Assembly: GCA_945965395.1 (NCBI GenBank)
Contig: CAMFND010000018.1
Span: 1 to 64,000 of the forward strand
Source of the DNA: an uncultured Bacteroides sp.
Lineage (GTDB): Bacteria > Bacteroidota > Bacteroidia > Bacteroidales > Bacteroidaceae
Length of the DNA stretch: 64,000 nucleotides
Direction of reading: 5' to 3'
Shown piece after piece: positions 53,007 to 62,822 of this stretch. The notes under the pieces are model-generated. The model was not told the DNA's origin and made no database searches. It saw nothing but the letters and a program-made list of their open reading frames with translations. The position numbers and the translations under genes are program-made. Within the stretch, counting starts at the first letter, position 1; each line of letters starts with the position of its first letter.

Positions 53007-54167
53007 TTAATGTTTAATTTTTAACGTATAAGCAAGTAAATAAATCACACCAGCTGTCATCACAGCTACAGCACCATTCTGTCCGATTGCATCGCTGGCC
53101 ACTCCCATCAGAAGAGGGAATACGGTTCCGCCAAACAAGCCCATAATCATCAGTCCAGACACTTCGTTCTTCTTGTCGGGCATAGCCAGAAGAGCCTGAG
53201 AGAAGATGATAGAGAACACATTGGAGTTACCAAAACCAATCAGCGCAATACAAATATAAATCACTGTCTGCGAATCGAAAGCAAAAAGTCCGATCATGGC
53301 CAGCATCATACAGATGGCACTTATCAGGAAAAAGATTCTGGACGATACAGCCCGCAAGATAAATGCACCAGAGAAGCAGCCCAACGTACGGAATATAAAG
53401 TAGAGACTGGTAGCAAACCCGGCTTCGGTCAATGTCATTCCAATACGCTCCATCAGAATCTTAGGAGCTGTAGTATTGGTACCCACATCAATTCCCACAT
53501 GACACATGATGCCAAGGAAAGACAACAGAATAAAGGGTTTTCCTAACAGTTTCAGGCAATCGGCAAATCCAGATGCCTTGTCCGGCTGTTCTTCGGTAAT
53601 AGGAGTAGCCGAAAGCAACAGAATGGCAAACACAGCTACAACCATATAGATAGGGAACAACACTCTCCATCCCAAGCCAAAAGTCGGAATGGCCTGTAAA
53701 GCTCCCCACATGGCCAGATAAGGTGCAAGGAAAGAAGCAATGGCTTTCACAAACTGGCCGAAGGTCAGCGTACTGGCCAGGCGGTCGCCCGAGATAATAT
53801 TGCTCAACAGCGGATTAAGTGAAGTCTGCATCAAGGCGTTACCTATTCCCAATAAAGAGAAGGAGCAAAGCATCAATCCATAGCTGTCACCAAACATCGG
53901 AAGCAACAAAGAGAAGAAAGTGACTCCCAGACTCAGCAACACAGTCTTTTTTCTTCCAATCCGATTCATCAGCATTCCTGTCGGTACTGAGAATATCAAG
54001 AACCAAAAGAATACCAAGGAAGGAAAAATATTTGCCTCAGAGTCTGTCAGACCTAAATCTTCCTTTACATAGTTTGAAGCAATTCCTACCAAGTCAACGA
54101 ATCCCATGGCAAAGAAGCATAGCATCACAGGAAACAGCTTGGCATATTTTAATTGAGTATTTGTCAT
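53007..54167 (-). CDS. MFS sugar transporter, probably fructose
   Basis: 386 residues with twelve membrane segments. The family features are FFAMGFVDLVGIASNYVKEDL at the start, the loop MLMNRIGRKKTVLLSLG between helices 2 and 3 with the GxxxRxGRKK pattern, and a central loop after EEQPDKASGF. It resembles the FucP/GlcP-like sugar:H+ symporters. Fructokinase lies 4 bp downstream and glycosidases upstream, so it likely brings fructose (or sucrose) across the inner membrane. Direction and substrate are inferred from context. Confidence 0.88.
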   Translation of the reverse strand: MTNTQLKYAKLFPVMLCFFAMGFVDLVGIASNYVKEDLGLTDSEANIFPSLVFFWFLIFSVPTGMLMNRIGRKKTVLLSLGVTFFSLLLPMFGDSYGLMLCSFSLLGIGNALMQTSLNPLLSNIISGDRLASTLTFGQFVKAIASFLAPYLAMWGALQAIPTFGLGWRVLFPIYMVVAVFAILLLSATPITEEQPDKASGFADCLKLLGKPFILLSFLGIMCHVGIDVGTNTTAPKILMERIGMTLTEAGFATSLYFIFRTLGCFSGAFILRAVSSRIFFLISAICMMLAMIGLFAFDSQTVIYICIALIGFGNSNVFSIIFSQALLAMPDKKNEVSGLMIMGLFGGTVFPLLMGVASDAIGQNGAVAVMTAGVIYLLAYTLKIKH

Positions 54168-54207
54168 TTTTACTTGTTTTTAATCTGTTCAAATTCAGCC
54201 TTCTGTT

Positions 54208-56400
54208 TTATTCGGCTGTAAGTTCAATCACACGACTCTGAGTAGGACGGAAGCCAAAGACATCCAGACCGACTTTCATCAAATAATCACCAGAGAATAA
54301 TTCTCCATCGGCCTCCAGCGTAGATTCTGTTCCCGGCATCAGGTTGATTTCTTTCACACGGTACATCTTGTTCGGATCCAATCCTTTCACCTTCAAAGGA
54401 AGCAGTTTCTCCTGGAAACGAGGATAAATGTCGTATGCAAATACCACGCCTTTTGAAGCATCCTGGTTGACATAGTTTACTGCCATGTGGTTAGATTCAT
54501 ACGGAGATACCAGACGATACTGTACCCCATCCAGAATCACCGGCTGCAGACGTTTCCAGTTGGCTACCGCAAACTGGCAATATTCCAATTCTTCTGCGGC
54601 CATTTCTTTCAAGCCGATATCAAATCCCAACTTACACATGGATGCCATGTCGGTACGGAACTTGATAGAAGTATTCTTATTCCAGCTTGTCACGTGTGCA
54701 CACATGGCCTTGGCCGGGAAGAACTGAGAGAATCCCCACTGTATGTAAGCTCTTTCCACAGGGTCCGTGTTATCACTGCACCAGAATTCCGTGAAATATT
54801 TCAACGCTTCATAGTCACAACGTGCACCGCCACCAGAGCAAAGCATCATCGGCACATTCGGATAGTTCTCTTTTACCCGCTTCATGACATTGTATACGCC
54901 ACGTACATGGTCTATATACAAGCGTCCCTGTGCACCTTTCAGATAAGAAGAATAGATATTGGTAATCGGGCTGTTGCAATCCCATTTGAAATAAGCGATA
55001 CCCGGATTTTCCTTCAACAACTTATCCACAATGCCATATACATAATCCTGCACCTTCGGGTTACTCAAATCGAGTACCAGCTGGTTACGATAGTAATAGG
55101 TTTCACGGTTCGGGTAATGGATTGCCCAGTCAGGATGCTTTTCAAACAATTCACTCTTCGGATTCACCATTTCCGGTTCAATCCAGAGACCGAACTTCAC
55201 ACCTTCTTTTTCAGCCGCCTGAACCAGCGCATTGATTCCATCAGGAAGTTTGTCGGCCGTTACATCCCAGTCGCCCAGTCCGGCTGTATCACTGCTGCGT
55301 TTGTATTTGTTGCCAAACCATCCGTCATCCAGCAAGAACATGTCTACACCGAGTTCCTTCGTTTCTTTAATCAGGTCGACAAGGATATTCTGGTTAAAAT
55401 CGAATCCTGTATTCTCCCAGTTATTCAACAACGTCAAACGAGTACCTTTTCCATCCTTCAACTGATAATTCCGTGCCCAGTTCTGAAAGCGACGGCTTCC
55501 TTCGCCTGTACCCTTATTACTCAATGTGAAAATAAATTCAGGAGTAGTGAACACTTCGCCCTTCTGAAGCTCATATACCGAAGCATAAGGATTAATGGCA
55601 GGAATCACACGCAGATTACCCACATTGTCCACTTCGAAAGTAAAGCTGAAGTTACCTGTCCATCCCAATGTACCCATCAAAACTTCCCCCTGATTTTCTG
55701 CAGCAGGAGCATCCAGACCGACCATGAAAAAAGGTTGCGTATGCATGGCAGCACGACTTCCCAGCTTGGTATCTACCACTTTCTTACCGAACTCCAGCTT
55801 CTGTGTACTCATCTGCACTTCCTTCGCCCAGTCTCCACTGAATTCAGTCAAATAGTAAGCGGGACGATTGAAATACAACATCGTAGAAGCGTAACGGAAT
55901 AACTGTACAGGCTTTTTCTCCTGATGTGAGATTTCACTCCAAGTCTTGATTACGTCCTCCTTTTCGTAAGCCACGTAATGCAAGGTTACGTTCACCGGAT
56001 ATTTATCATCACGCAAATGAATATCTGTCTGTGTTCCTCCTTCCACAGCTTTTGTAGAAGAAGACACGTAATAAAGCCAGGTAGAAGCATTACCGTCGGC
56101 ATGAGTCACACCCAAAGCCGGTTCAAAGAAGTCCTCGTTACCTGAACCTGAGCAGACTTCCCATCCGCGTGGAGAGACACTGGCATCTGATGCAGGATGT
56201 ATCTGCCAGTCCAGTTTCTTCAAATCCGATTCATGCAACAGTTTTTCGCCCAAGTAAGTCTGATAGAGCCGTCCGTTTTCAGCCACCTGAAGCACCAGAT
56301 CCGTATTATCCGTTGAAATCCGGATAATCTTTTCTTCTGCAGCTTCCGCACACTGAAAACCCCAAAACAAGCCTAAAGCCGTAATAAAAAAGTTTTTCAT
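54208..56400 (-). CDS. Alpha-galactosidase, glycoside hydrolase family 36
   Basis: 730 residues with a Sec signal peptide (FITALGLFWGFQCAEAAEE), so periplasmic or surface exposed. The GH36 catalytic domain is complete: DMFLLDDGWFGNKYKRSSDT, GLWIEPEMVNPKSELFEKHP, the nucleophile aspartate in YFKWDCNSPITN, CSGGGARCDYEALKYF and the acid/base aspartate in FWCSDNTDPVERAYIQWG. The N-terminal beta-supersandwich (about 300 residues) and C-terminal beta domain frame it. It removes alpha-1,6-galactose from raffinose and stachyose, leaving sucrose for the GH32 enzymes of the same operon. Gap to the MFS gene is 40 bp. Confidence 0.94.
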   Translation of the reverse strand: MKNFFITALGLFWGFQCAEAAEEKIIRISTDNTDLVLQVAENGRLYQTYLGEKLLHESDLKKLDWQIHPASDASVSPRGWEVCSGSGNEDFFEPALGVTHADGNASTWLYYVSSSTKAVEGGTQTDIHLRDDKYPVNVTLHYVAYEKEDVIKTWSEISHQEKKPVQLFRYASTMLYFNRPAYYLTEFSGDWAKEVQMSTQKLEFGKKVVDTKLGSRAAMHTQPFFMVGLDAPAAENQGEVLMGTLGWTGNFSFTFEVDNVGNLRVIPAINPYASVYELQKGEVFTTPEFIFTLSNKGTGEGSRRFQNWARNYQLKDGKGTRLTLLNNWENTGFDFNQNILVDLIKETKELGVDMFLLDDGWFGNKYKRSSDTAGLGDWDVTADKLPDGINALVQAAEKEGVKFGLWIEPEMVNPKSELFEKHPDWAIHYPNRETYYYRNQLVLDLSNPKVQDYVYGIVDKLLKENPGIAYFKWDCNSPITNIYSSYLKGAQGRLYIDHVRGVYNVMKRVKENYPNVPMMLCSGGGARCDYEALKYFTEFWCSDNTDPVERAYIQWGFSQFFPAKAMCAHVTSWNKNTSIKFRTDMASMCKLGFDIGLKEMAAEELEYCQFAVANWKRLQPVILDGVQYRLVSPYESNHMAVNYVNQDASKGVVFAYDIYPRFQEKLLPLKVKGLDPNKMYRVKEINLMPGTESTLEADGELFSGDYLMKVGLDVFGFRPTQSRVIELTAE

Positions 56401-56421
56401 GGTCTGTCTGGTTTTTAATAA

Positions 56422-58293
56422 TTACAACCCCAATTTATGTATCTTCATATTCTCAACCTTATAATCGCCACCTTCACTATACAGACGGATAGAGTTATAA
56501 GGTTTGGTAGGGAATACCAAGTTTGTCATGACAATGCGACCTCCATTAGCAAAGATTTCTACAGAGCATTTGTCTACAAAAATCTGCAAATGATAAGTTT
56601 TTCCTTCACACAATGAAAGAGGAGCCCATGTGCCTAATGCAAAATCATTCTTATAGTTGATAGAAGTCGTTTTACGACGGTCATGATTTTCAATGGCATG
56701 AGGTTCTGCTTTCTCACCAAAAGCAACCAATCCACTTTCTGTACGATCCATCACCAGTTTACCAGCTTTCATATCCAGGTAAATCTTGGTCTTTTCACCC
56801 TTGTCATTCAGCAGTTCCATTCCAGCTACAGCAGATGCACCTGGAGTTACATCCATTTCAATTTCGAAAGCACCCTCATTCTGCGGGAAGATTTCGTCAA
56901 TCTTGCTTTCACCTTTCACAGTCTGATTGTCAATGGTACGTGTTTCTTTACGCAAGCCTGCTGTTTCCTTTACAGCATTAGCTGCCATGTAAATCTGACC
57001 ATCTTTTGTGTACAATGACAGTTCACGCGGCAAGGCATTTGCTCCACGATACTGACGGATAGGAGTAACATTTGCATATTGCCAGTTGCTCATCCAAGGT
57101 ACTGCAACCACACGGTCTCCAGTATTTGAGAAACAAACAGTAGCATAGTGGTCTTTACCAAAATCCAACCATTTAGTTACTTCCGGTTTCGTGTCACATT
57201 TGAATTCTTTTCCATCAAAATCACCTACGAAATATTCTGTAGCGCTACCACCGAACATACAACCGGGGTTGATATTTACAATCATCACCCATTTCATATT
57301 GTTCTTGTCACCATCAACCGGTAACTGGATAAAGTCAGGACATTCAAACTGATTAGGCTGTACACCATAACCTTTACCAAATCCGCTCTGATATTCCCAG
57401 TCCTTCAAGTTAGAAGAAGAGTAGAAACGCATTTCCTTGTCCGCAGAAACAATCATATACCATTTCTGAGCTGGTTCATACCAGAACACTTTCGGATCGC
57501 GGAAATCTTTCAGTCCGTCAAACGGAGTCAAAATCGGATTTTTCTCGTATTTTGTATAAGTACGTCCATTGTCTTTGCTATAAGCCATACACTGAATCTG
57601 TCCGTGTTCATCGCTGGCAGATGTATAGAAAGCGATAATGGCGTCTTTTCCGTAGCCTGCGCTATTGTTCTTGTCTACCACTGTACTTCCTGAGAAAATG
57701 TGACCCAATGTGTCACGTGCGATAGCAGGATTCAAATGGTCCCAATGAATCAAGTCCTTACTAACCGAATGTCCCCAGTGCATATTTCCCCACTTGGAAC
57801 CGTAAGGATTATACTGGAAATACAAATGATACTCTCCATCTTTATACACCAGTCCGTTGGCATCGTTCATCCAGCCATAAAGCGGCGTGTGGTGATATAC
57901 CGGACGATAATAGTCCGTATTTGCCGTATTAAAAGTATCCGACAACTGAATATGCTCCCAGCATACAGCGTTTGCAGCCACCTTTCCAATGGTAACAGTA
58001 GCTTCCTTAGCTCCTTGAGGCAATTCAAAGGGTACGTAATACTCTACGCTGTCTACTGCCAGACGTACATCCATCGGCATATCAGCCGGGCTTCCGGTTA
58101 CTAATTTCACCTTTCCCTCATTAGATGATTCCTGAATAGGAAGCAAAAGATATTTAGAAGGATTCTTTATGTGTACGACAGTCAAAGTGTCTCCCTGATG
58201 CTCAAATACTAAGTTATTTTTTTGTGATTGGCATGCCCACATACCAGTCAAGAAAAACGCTCCTAATGCGAGGTTAACAAAATTCTTTTTCAT
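56422..58293 (-). CDS. GH32 fructan hydrolase, lipoprotein (exo-inulinase/invertase-like)
   Basis: 623 residues from the ATG at 58293 (MKKNFVNLALGAFFLTGMWAC); the track ORF adds 28 unsupported codons. The lipobox TGMWAC suggests outer-membrane anchoring. GH32 motifs: the nucleophile box reads WMNDANG where nearly all family members have WMNDPNG, then FQYNPYGSKWGNMHWGHS, DFRDPKVFWY and the acid/base FECPDFIQLP. A C-terminal beta-sandwich follows (CSVEIFANGGRIVMTN). It releases fructose from fructans, kestose or sucrose. It is followed after 21 bp by the alpha-galactosidase gene. Confidence 0.94.
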   Translation of the reverse strand: MKKNFVNLALGAFFLTGMWACQSQKNNLVFEHQGDTLTVVHIKNPSKYLLLPIQESSNEGKVKLVTGSPADMPMDVRLAVDSVEYYVPFELPQGAKEATVTIGKVAANAVCWEHIQLSDTFNTANTDYYRPVYHHTPLYGWMNDANGLVYKDGEYHLYFQYNPYGSKWGNMHWGHSVSKDLIHWDHLNPAIARDTLGHIFSGSTVVDKNNSAGYGKDAIIAFYTSASDEHGQIQCMAYSKDNGRTYTKYEKNPILTPFDGLKDFRDPKVFWYEPAQKWYMIVSADKEMRFYSSSNLKDWEYQSGFGKGYGVQPNQFECPDFIQLPVDGDKNNMKWVMIVNINPGCMFGGSATEYFVGDFDGKEFKCDTKPEVTKWLDFGKDHYATVCFSNTGDRVVAVPWMSNWQYANVTPIRQYRGANALPRELSLYTKDGQIYMAANAVKETAGLRKETRTIDNQTVKGESKIDEIFPQNEGAFEIEMDVTPGASAVAGMELLNDKGEKTKIYLDMKAGKLVMDRTESGLVAFGEKAEPHAIENHDRRKTTSINYKNDFALGTWAPLSLCEGKTYHLQIFVDKCSVEIFANGGRIVMTNLVFPTKPYNSIRLYSEGGDYKVENMKIHKLGL

Positions 58294-58365
58294 GATACGT
58301 TGTTTTATGGGATTAAAAATACAAATTATTCTTTTAAAAATACCTATTGAAAACTTTTTATAACC

Positions 58366-58391
58366 GGCACAACTCATTGATTCGTTGTGCC
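58366..58391 (-). other. Intercistronic hairpin, barrel gene / GH32
   Basis: GGCACAAC / GTTGTGCC stem of eight pairs with a ten-base loop, downstream of the barrel gene stop. There is no T-run, so it is probably an mRNA processing or stability element. Confidence 0.5.
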
Positions 58392-58420
58392 AGGAATTTA
58401 TCGGAATAGAAAAATGAATG

Positions 58421-60775
58421 TCAGAATTTAAGCTGTGCAGAGAATTCTACTGTGAACGGACGGATGTAGCTTCCTGCCATTACTGTATTGGCATATTTTC
58501 CAGCTTCTTCCTTTGTTACAAGTTCTGCACCTGCGATACTTCCTTTTGCACCTGTCTGGTTCAGGAAGTTAACAACTGAACAGCCCAATGACAGCTTCTT
58601 GTTTACCTGCCAGTTCAAACCACCGAAGGTTTCCCAACGACCATTGAAATAATAGGCATCGTTGATATTAGCGTATGTCTTGCTAAAGTAACGGAAGCTG
58701 GTCCAGATTTTCAAATCTTTTGTAATCATATAGCTCGGGTCGATTTCCACGATTACCTGCGGGATTTCTGCTACGATGTTACCAGTGGCATTGATCTGAC
58801 CTACATAACCGTCTGAGAATTCTACAGAAGTTTCATATTTCTTATACGTCGGCTTCTGGTAAGTGAAGAGGAAGTGCAAATCAAAACCTTTAAACGGACG
58901 AGCTACCACGTCAGTAGTCCAACCCAATGTCTTGATGTCATAGTTCAACGGAGCAGCCAAAATTTCGTTTACTCCATTTACGCTATGCTGCAAGTTCAAT
59001 GTAGAGTTGTTGTTGGTCTTTGAGATATAAGAGAACAATGAAGTCAAGCTCAACCATTCGTTATTATAGTAGATACCGGCACGTCCCAGAGGTACTGAAA
59101 TCTTATCGGTATTCGGCAATACAGCCGGAGCAAAGTTTTCAATTCTCGGATGCTGGGTAATGTAAGTAAAGTCTCCAGTAAATCCGAACTGTTTAGTCAA
59201 CTTATAAGTAGCAGCTGCACTCAGTGCGTAATTAAACCAGTCATACTCCATCGGAGTCGGTTCAATCTTCGTTCCATTAGGTGTTGGTGCAGTAGCTCCC
59301 AGATAATAATCAGCAAAACGTCCTACAAAATTGCCATCTGCATCTTTAACCGCTGCATTGTTTCCACGAAGAGCCTGATATTCCAGACGAGCACCGTAGT
59401 AAAGGTTAAATTTGTCTGTTACATCCCAGTCGTGAGTGAAATATACAGCCAATTTGTTTTCATGACCTTTATAATATTCTGATGCATTCTTGTTGAAGTC
59501 ATAGTAATATCCATTTCCTCCATAGGTACGTCCACTTCCTGCTACATTATAATCAGGATTATAAAGGCGGACCGGATAGCTTCCGTCAGTCGGCACAGAC
59601 TGGTCATACATCGTAGTATTTGATGCATAATCAATATCATAATACCATTCGTTCAATCCCAAACGCCATGTACCGTTAGACAATTTACGAGACAGCTCAG
59701 TAGTAAACATTACTTCATCAATGAAACCACGGTTCAAGCATGACATACGGCTCTGTACATATTCGCCATCGTATGCTCTCATGCTACCGTCTTCTGCTTC
59801 ATACTGATAATTGATAGCACTGTTTGCACGCTGTGAAAGTTCCATCGGAGTCTGGTACACACAAGAACCAGTCGCATGGTCGTATTTCATAATTACTTTC
59901 CAAGACAAACCGTTATCCCAGTTGTAATTGTTCATCAAGGTAAACTCACTACCCTTATTCTGTACGGCATCATACAAGTTTGTTCTCTTCAACTCTCCCG
60001 TACGCATGTCGCGATATACCATTTCATTGTCAACCGGAAGATAAGAAGTCGTACCCAAAGCAAAAGCCCCCAACTCTCTTACGCTACCATCGCCTACGTA
60101 GATAAACGGAGCCGACTGAGTGGCATACATATATACCGGATGGCTGTTGCTGTAATGATACATAGCCGTAAACTCACCCCGGTTATTGTTATAGCGTTTT
60201 GTCAAGGCAAACTTATAAATCTGTGTACGATCCTGGAAAGGAGTAGATTTGATTTTGAATGTTCCCGGGTCAAAATCCTGATAGATGCTTCCACTATAGA
60301 ACCAATCGTCAGCAATTTCTCCGTTCAGATTCAGAGAGAACTCCTGCATGCCGAAATGATTGGACTTATAATTCAATGTTCCATGAAAACCTTTTTCACC
60401 AAGCTGAGTGAAAGAGTTGACTGCATATCCGATATTACCGGTTGTAATGGCAGTTTCTGAAATCTTCAACAATCCTACATGGTTCAAGCTGGCATCTGCA
60501 CGCCACAAAGAGTTTACACTGTGCGGATTGGTAGCATACGTTACCGGAATTCCATTTTCAAGCACATTCACATCTGCAGAAGGAAGACCAATCTGAATTT
60601 CACGAGGTCCGTTTGCACTGGCGGCATTCAACATTACATTACGGTTACCTTCTTCTTTAGAACTACCTTCATTTGATGAATTATTTTCTTGTGCATATCC
60701 ATTTACACAAGCCAAGGCGAGCAGCAGCACCGCAGCTCCCATACGATTTGAAAACTGTTTTTTTTCGGCCTTCAT
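58421..60775 (-). CDS. TonB-dependent-receptor-like outer-membrane beta-barrel
   Basis: 784 residues with a signal peptide (GAAVLLLALACVNGYAQE). After about 35 polar residues there is a short plug-like region (IQIGLPSADVNVLENGIPVT, ending NIGYAVNSFTQL), then a barrel of about 600 residues rich in Y, W and N with alternating strands, ending in VEFSAQLKF, a typical terminal outer-membrane strand. It is clearly shorter than SusC proteins (about 1000) and has no carboxypeptidase-regulatory-like extension, so it is not the SusC partner of the SusD at 62823. A role as porin or receptor for fructo- or raffinose oligosaccharides is inferred from context. It has its own promoter at 60823. Confidence 0.82.
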   Translation of the reverse strand: MKAEKKQFSNRMGAAVLLLALACVNGYAQENNSSNEGSSKEEGNRNVMLNAASANGPREIQIGLPSADVNVLENGIPVTYATNPHSVNSLWRADASLNHVGLLKISETAITTGNIGYAVNSFTQLGEKGFHGTLNYKSNHFGMQEFSLNLNGEIADDWFYSGSIYQDFDPGTFKIKSTPFQDRTQIYKFALTKRYNNNRGEFTAMYHYSNSHPVYMYATQSAPFIYVGDGSVRELGAFALGTTSYLPVDNEMVYRDMRTGELKRTNLYDAVQNKGSEFTLMNNYNWDNGLSWKVIMKYDHATGSCVYQTPMELSQRANSAINYQYEAEDGSMRAYDGEYVQSRMSCLNRGFIDEVMFTTELSRKLSNGTWRLGLNEWYYDIDYASNTTMYDQSVPTDGSYPVRLYNPDYNVAGSGRTYGGNGYYYDFNKNASEYYKGHENKLAVYFTHDWDVTDKFNLYYGARLEYQALRGNNAAVKDADGNFVGRFADYYLGATAPTPNGTKIEPTPMEYDWFNYALSAAATYKLTKQFGFTGDFTYITQHPRIENFAPAVLPNTDKISVPLGRAGIYYNNEWLSLTSLFSYISKTNNNSTLNLQHSVNGVNEILAAPLNYDIKTLGWTTDVVARPFKGFDLHFLFTYQKPTYKKYETSVEFSDGYVGQINATGNIVAEIPQVIVEIDPSYMITKDLKIWTSFRYFSKTYANINDAYYFNGRWETFGGLNWQVNKKLSLGCSVVNFLNQTGAKGSIAGAELVTKEEAGKYANTVMAGSYIRPFTVEFSAQLKF

Positions 60776-60822
60776 AGCATCGTTAATTAATATGTTAGCA
60801 TGAAATTTTTATTTGTTCATCG

Positions 60823-60830
60823 CAAAAGTA
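60823..60830 (-). promoter_or_regulatory. -7 box of the barrel-GH32-GH36-MFS-fructokinase operon
   Basis: CAAAAGTA on plus, TACTTTTG on minus, 48 bp before the ATG at 60775. It suggests a second transcript separate from the susD-GH32 unit upstream. Confidence 0.6.
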
Positions 60831-60858
60831 AGTGATTGACAGCTACAAGGCCATAAAG

Positions 60859-60918
60859 AATGTTGCATCCTATGACAATATCGTTTCATGCAACAATATT
60901 TCTACAGGACGCAACATT
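60859..60918. promoter_or_regulatory. Inverted repeat upstream of the barrel operon, candidate HTCS operator
   Basis: AATGTTGCATCCT at 60859-60871 and AGGACGCAACATT at 60906-60918 are inverted copies with 12 of 13 matches; a related ATGCAAC lies between them. The position, about 30-90 bp upstream of the -7 box, is where activators of the AraC type bind. Assignment to the HTCS encoded at 49019 is inference. Confidence 0.5.
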
Positions 60919-60937
60919 TTTACTAGCGAGGAGGGGG

Positions 60938-62743
60938 TTACTGCAATTTATACACATTCAATGTTTTCACTGCATACCCGTTCTTATCCGCTTCAAAGCA
61001 CATTTTCACATAAGGCTGTGAAGGGAACACCAAATTTGTCATCACAAATTTTCCATCCTCACCAAAAGCTTCAATACTTGACCGATCGACAAACAAGCGT
61101 AACGTCAACTCTTTGTCAACATTTGCCGGAGCGACCGTAACCGCAGGAAAGTCTTTGCTAAAATCCACCGTTCCGCTCTCGCTACGATCCATCACAAACT
61201 GTTTACGATTCAAGTCATAATACATAGAGACTTTTTCTCCCTTATCATTCAATAAGCAAAAAGCAATCTTTGACGCGCCTGCATTCTGAATGAGTATTTC
61301 TACTTCATAGGCTCCTTGATTATCTTCGAACAAATTTACTATTTCATGCTTCTCGGAAACCCTAAATGAAGGTATTGAAACTTTCTTACCACGTGCTTTT
61401 TTCACTTCCACTGAAGGAGTACTCTTTAAATACAACTCCTGTCCCTCGCGATAAAGCGTTAAATCACGAGCAAGTGTATTGGCACTACGATACTGGCGGG
61501 TAGGAACATTATTGGCATACTGCCAGTTACTCATCCATCCCAATGCGATGCAACGTCCGTCAGGTGCATTGTTCCAAGTCACAGTAGCATAATTATCTTT
61601 TCCCCAGTCCATCCATTTTGTCTGAGTAGGCGATTCGTTTACAAACTTCTTACCATCAAATGAACCTACGAAATACTGAGCGGCACTACCTCCAAAAGGA
61701 CCACCAGGATTCAGGTTACATATTAGTACCCATTTTTTCTCGCGAGTACCTTCTACTGGGATTTCCACCAAATCCGGACATTCCCAAACGCCACCATGAG
61801 CCCCCTGCATAGCACCAAATTCACTTTCTTTCTTCCATTCCTTCAAGTTAACAGAAGAATAGATTTCCATGTGCTGGCCGACTGCAAGAATCATAACCCA
61901 GTGCTTTCCGGGTGCATACCAAAATACCTTTGGGTCACGAAAATCCTTTTCAGAAGAAGTCAGGATAGGATTGCCTTCATATTTAACAAACGTTTTTCCA
62001 TTATCCAAACTATAAGCCATACTTTGTGACTGTACATCTCCCCAGGGACTGGCCTTAGCCGAAGTATAGAATGCCACCACAGCTTCTTTACCAAATCCGG
62101 CTGTATTATTATGGTCTACCACACATGAACCACTAAAAATAGCTCCCCATGCATCTGGTACAATGGCGCAGCCTTCAAAATTCCAGTGCATCAAATCTGT
62201 ACTGGTGGAATGTCCCCAATGCATATTGCCCCAAACAGACCCATACGGATTATACTGGAAATACAAATGATATACCCCATCTTTATAAAACATTCCGTTA
62301 GGGTCGTTCATCCAGCCGTAAGCAGGAGTATGGTGATAAACCGGACGGAATTTCTCCTTGTTCGTCATGTCAAATGAATCTGACATTTTCAATTCCTTCC
62401 AGCAAAGTGCATTCTCTGGCACTCCTTGAATGTCGATGGAAATATGCTGCCCCTTATATGCGGACAGTACAAAAGGTACGTATGAGTCTACTCTCTCACG
62501 TGCCAGACGCACATTCATGAAAGTACCTTCCTGCACATTGTTTCTTACTATGCAAATTTTGCCTTCAGGAGCGTCATCCTGTACTGGAAGAAGCATATAA
62601 TTCTCTTTTACATCCAAAGAAACAATGCTCTGCTCACTTACCAGATGACGGACATTCCACAAAGAATCAGCCTGTACACCCGATGCCATCCCCAGAAAAA
62701 TCCCTAAAAGAGCGGCTTTCACTGTATATATACACTTTCTCAT
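60938..62743 (-). CDS. GH32 fructan hydrolase (second copy, canonical motif)
   Basis: 601 residues with a signal peptide (AALLGIFLGMASGVQAD). All GH32 motifs are canonical: WMNDPNGMFYKDGVYHLYFQ, DFRDPKVFWYAPGKHWVMIL and the acid/base in WECPDLVEIPVEG. The C-terminal beta-sandwich ends SSIEAFGEDGKFVMTN. It is clearly homologous to the other GH32 but has no lipobox, so it is probably periplasmic. It follows susD by 79 bp, which hold a hairpin, and precedes the barrel gene, which has its own promoter. Different cell location and active-site motif suggest the two enzymes split the work on different fructan lengths. Confidence 0.95.
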   Translation of the reverse strand: MRKCIYTVKAALLGIFLGMASGVQADSLWNVRHLVSEQSIVSLDVKENYMLLPVQDDAPEGKICIVRNNVQEGTFMNVRLARERVDSYVPFVLSAYKGQHISIDIQGVPENALCWKELKMSDSFDMTNKEKFRPVYHHTPAYGWMNDPNGMFYKDGVYHLYFQYNPYGSVWGNMHWGHSTSTDLMHWNFEGCAIVPDAWGAIFSGSCVVDHNNTAGFGKEAVVAFYTSAKASPWGDVQSQSMAYSLDNGKTFVKYEGNPILTSSEKDFRDPKVFWYAPGKHWVMILAVGQHMEIYSSVNLKEWKKESEFGAMQGAHGGVWECPDLVEIPVEGTREKKWVLICNLNPGGPFGGSAAQYFVGSFDGKKFVNESPTQTKWMDWGKDNYATVTWNNAPDGRCIALGWMSNWQYANNVPTRQYRSANTLARDLTLYREGQELYLKSTPSVEVKKARGKKVSIPSFRVSEKHEIVNLFEDNQGAYEVEILIQNAGASKIAFCLLNDKGEKVSMYYDLNRKQFVMDRSESGTVDFSKDFPAVTVAPANVDKELTLRLFVDRSSIEAFGEDGKFVMTNLVFPSQPYVKMCFEADKNGYAVKTLNVYKLQ

Positions 62744-62770
62744 AAAATCAAATTATTTAGTCATACATCA

Positions 62771-62811
62771 CTTTCCTTTCTCCTCCTCTCTTCAAAGAGG
62801 AAAAAGGAAAG
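62771..62811 (-). other. Hairpin between susD and GH32
   Basis: CTTTCC...CCTCT pairs with AGAGG...GGAAAG. No T-run follows on the minus strand, so transcription may continue into GH32 while the hairpin protects the susCD message. Confidence 0.5.
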
Positions 62812-62822
62812 CATTTTTCTAA

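Noticed and set aside
54487-55902. 471-codon plus-strand ORF
   Set aside because: It lies wholly antisense to the GH36 gene, whose catalytic motifs and signal peptide are intact. The translation is low in recognisable motifs and reads as a codon-bias shadow.
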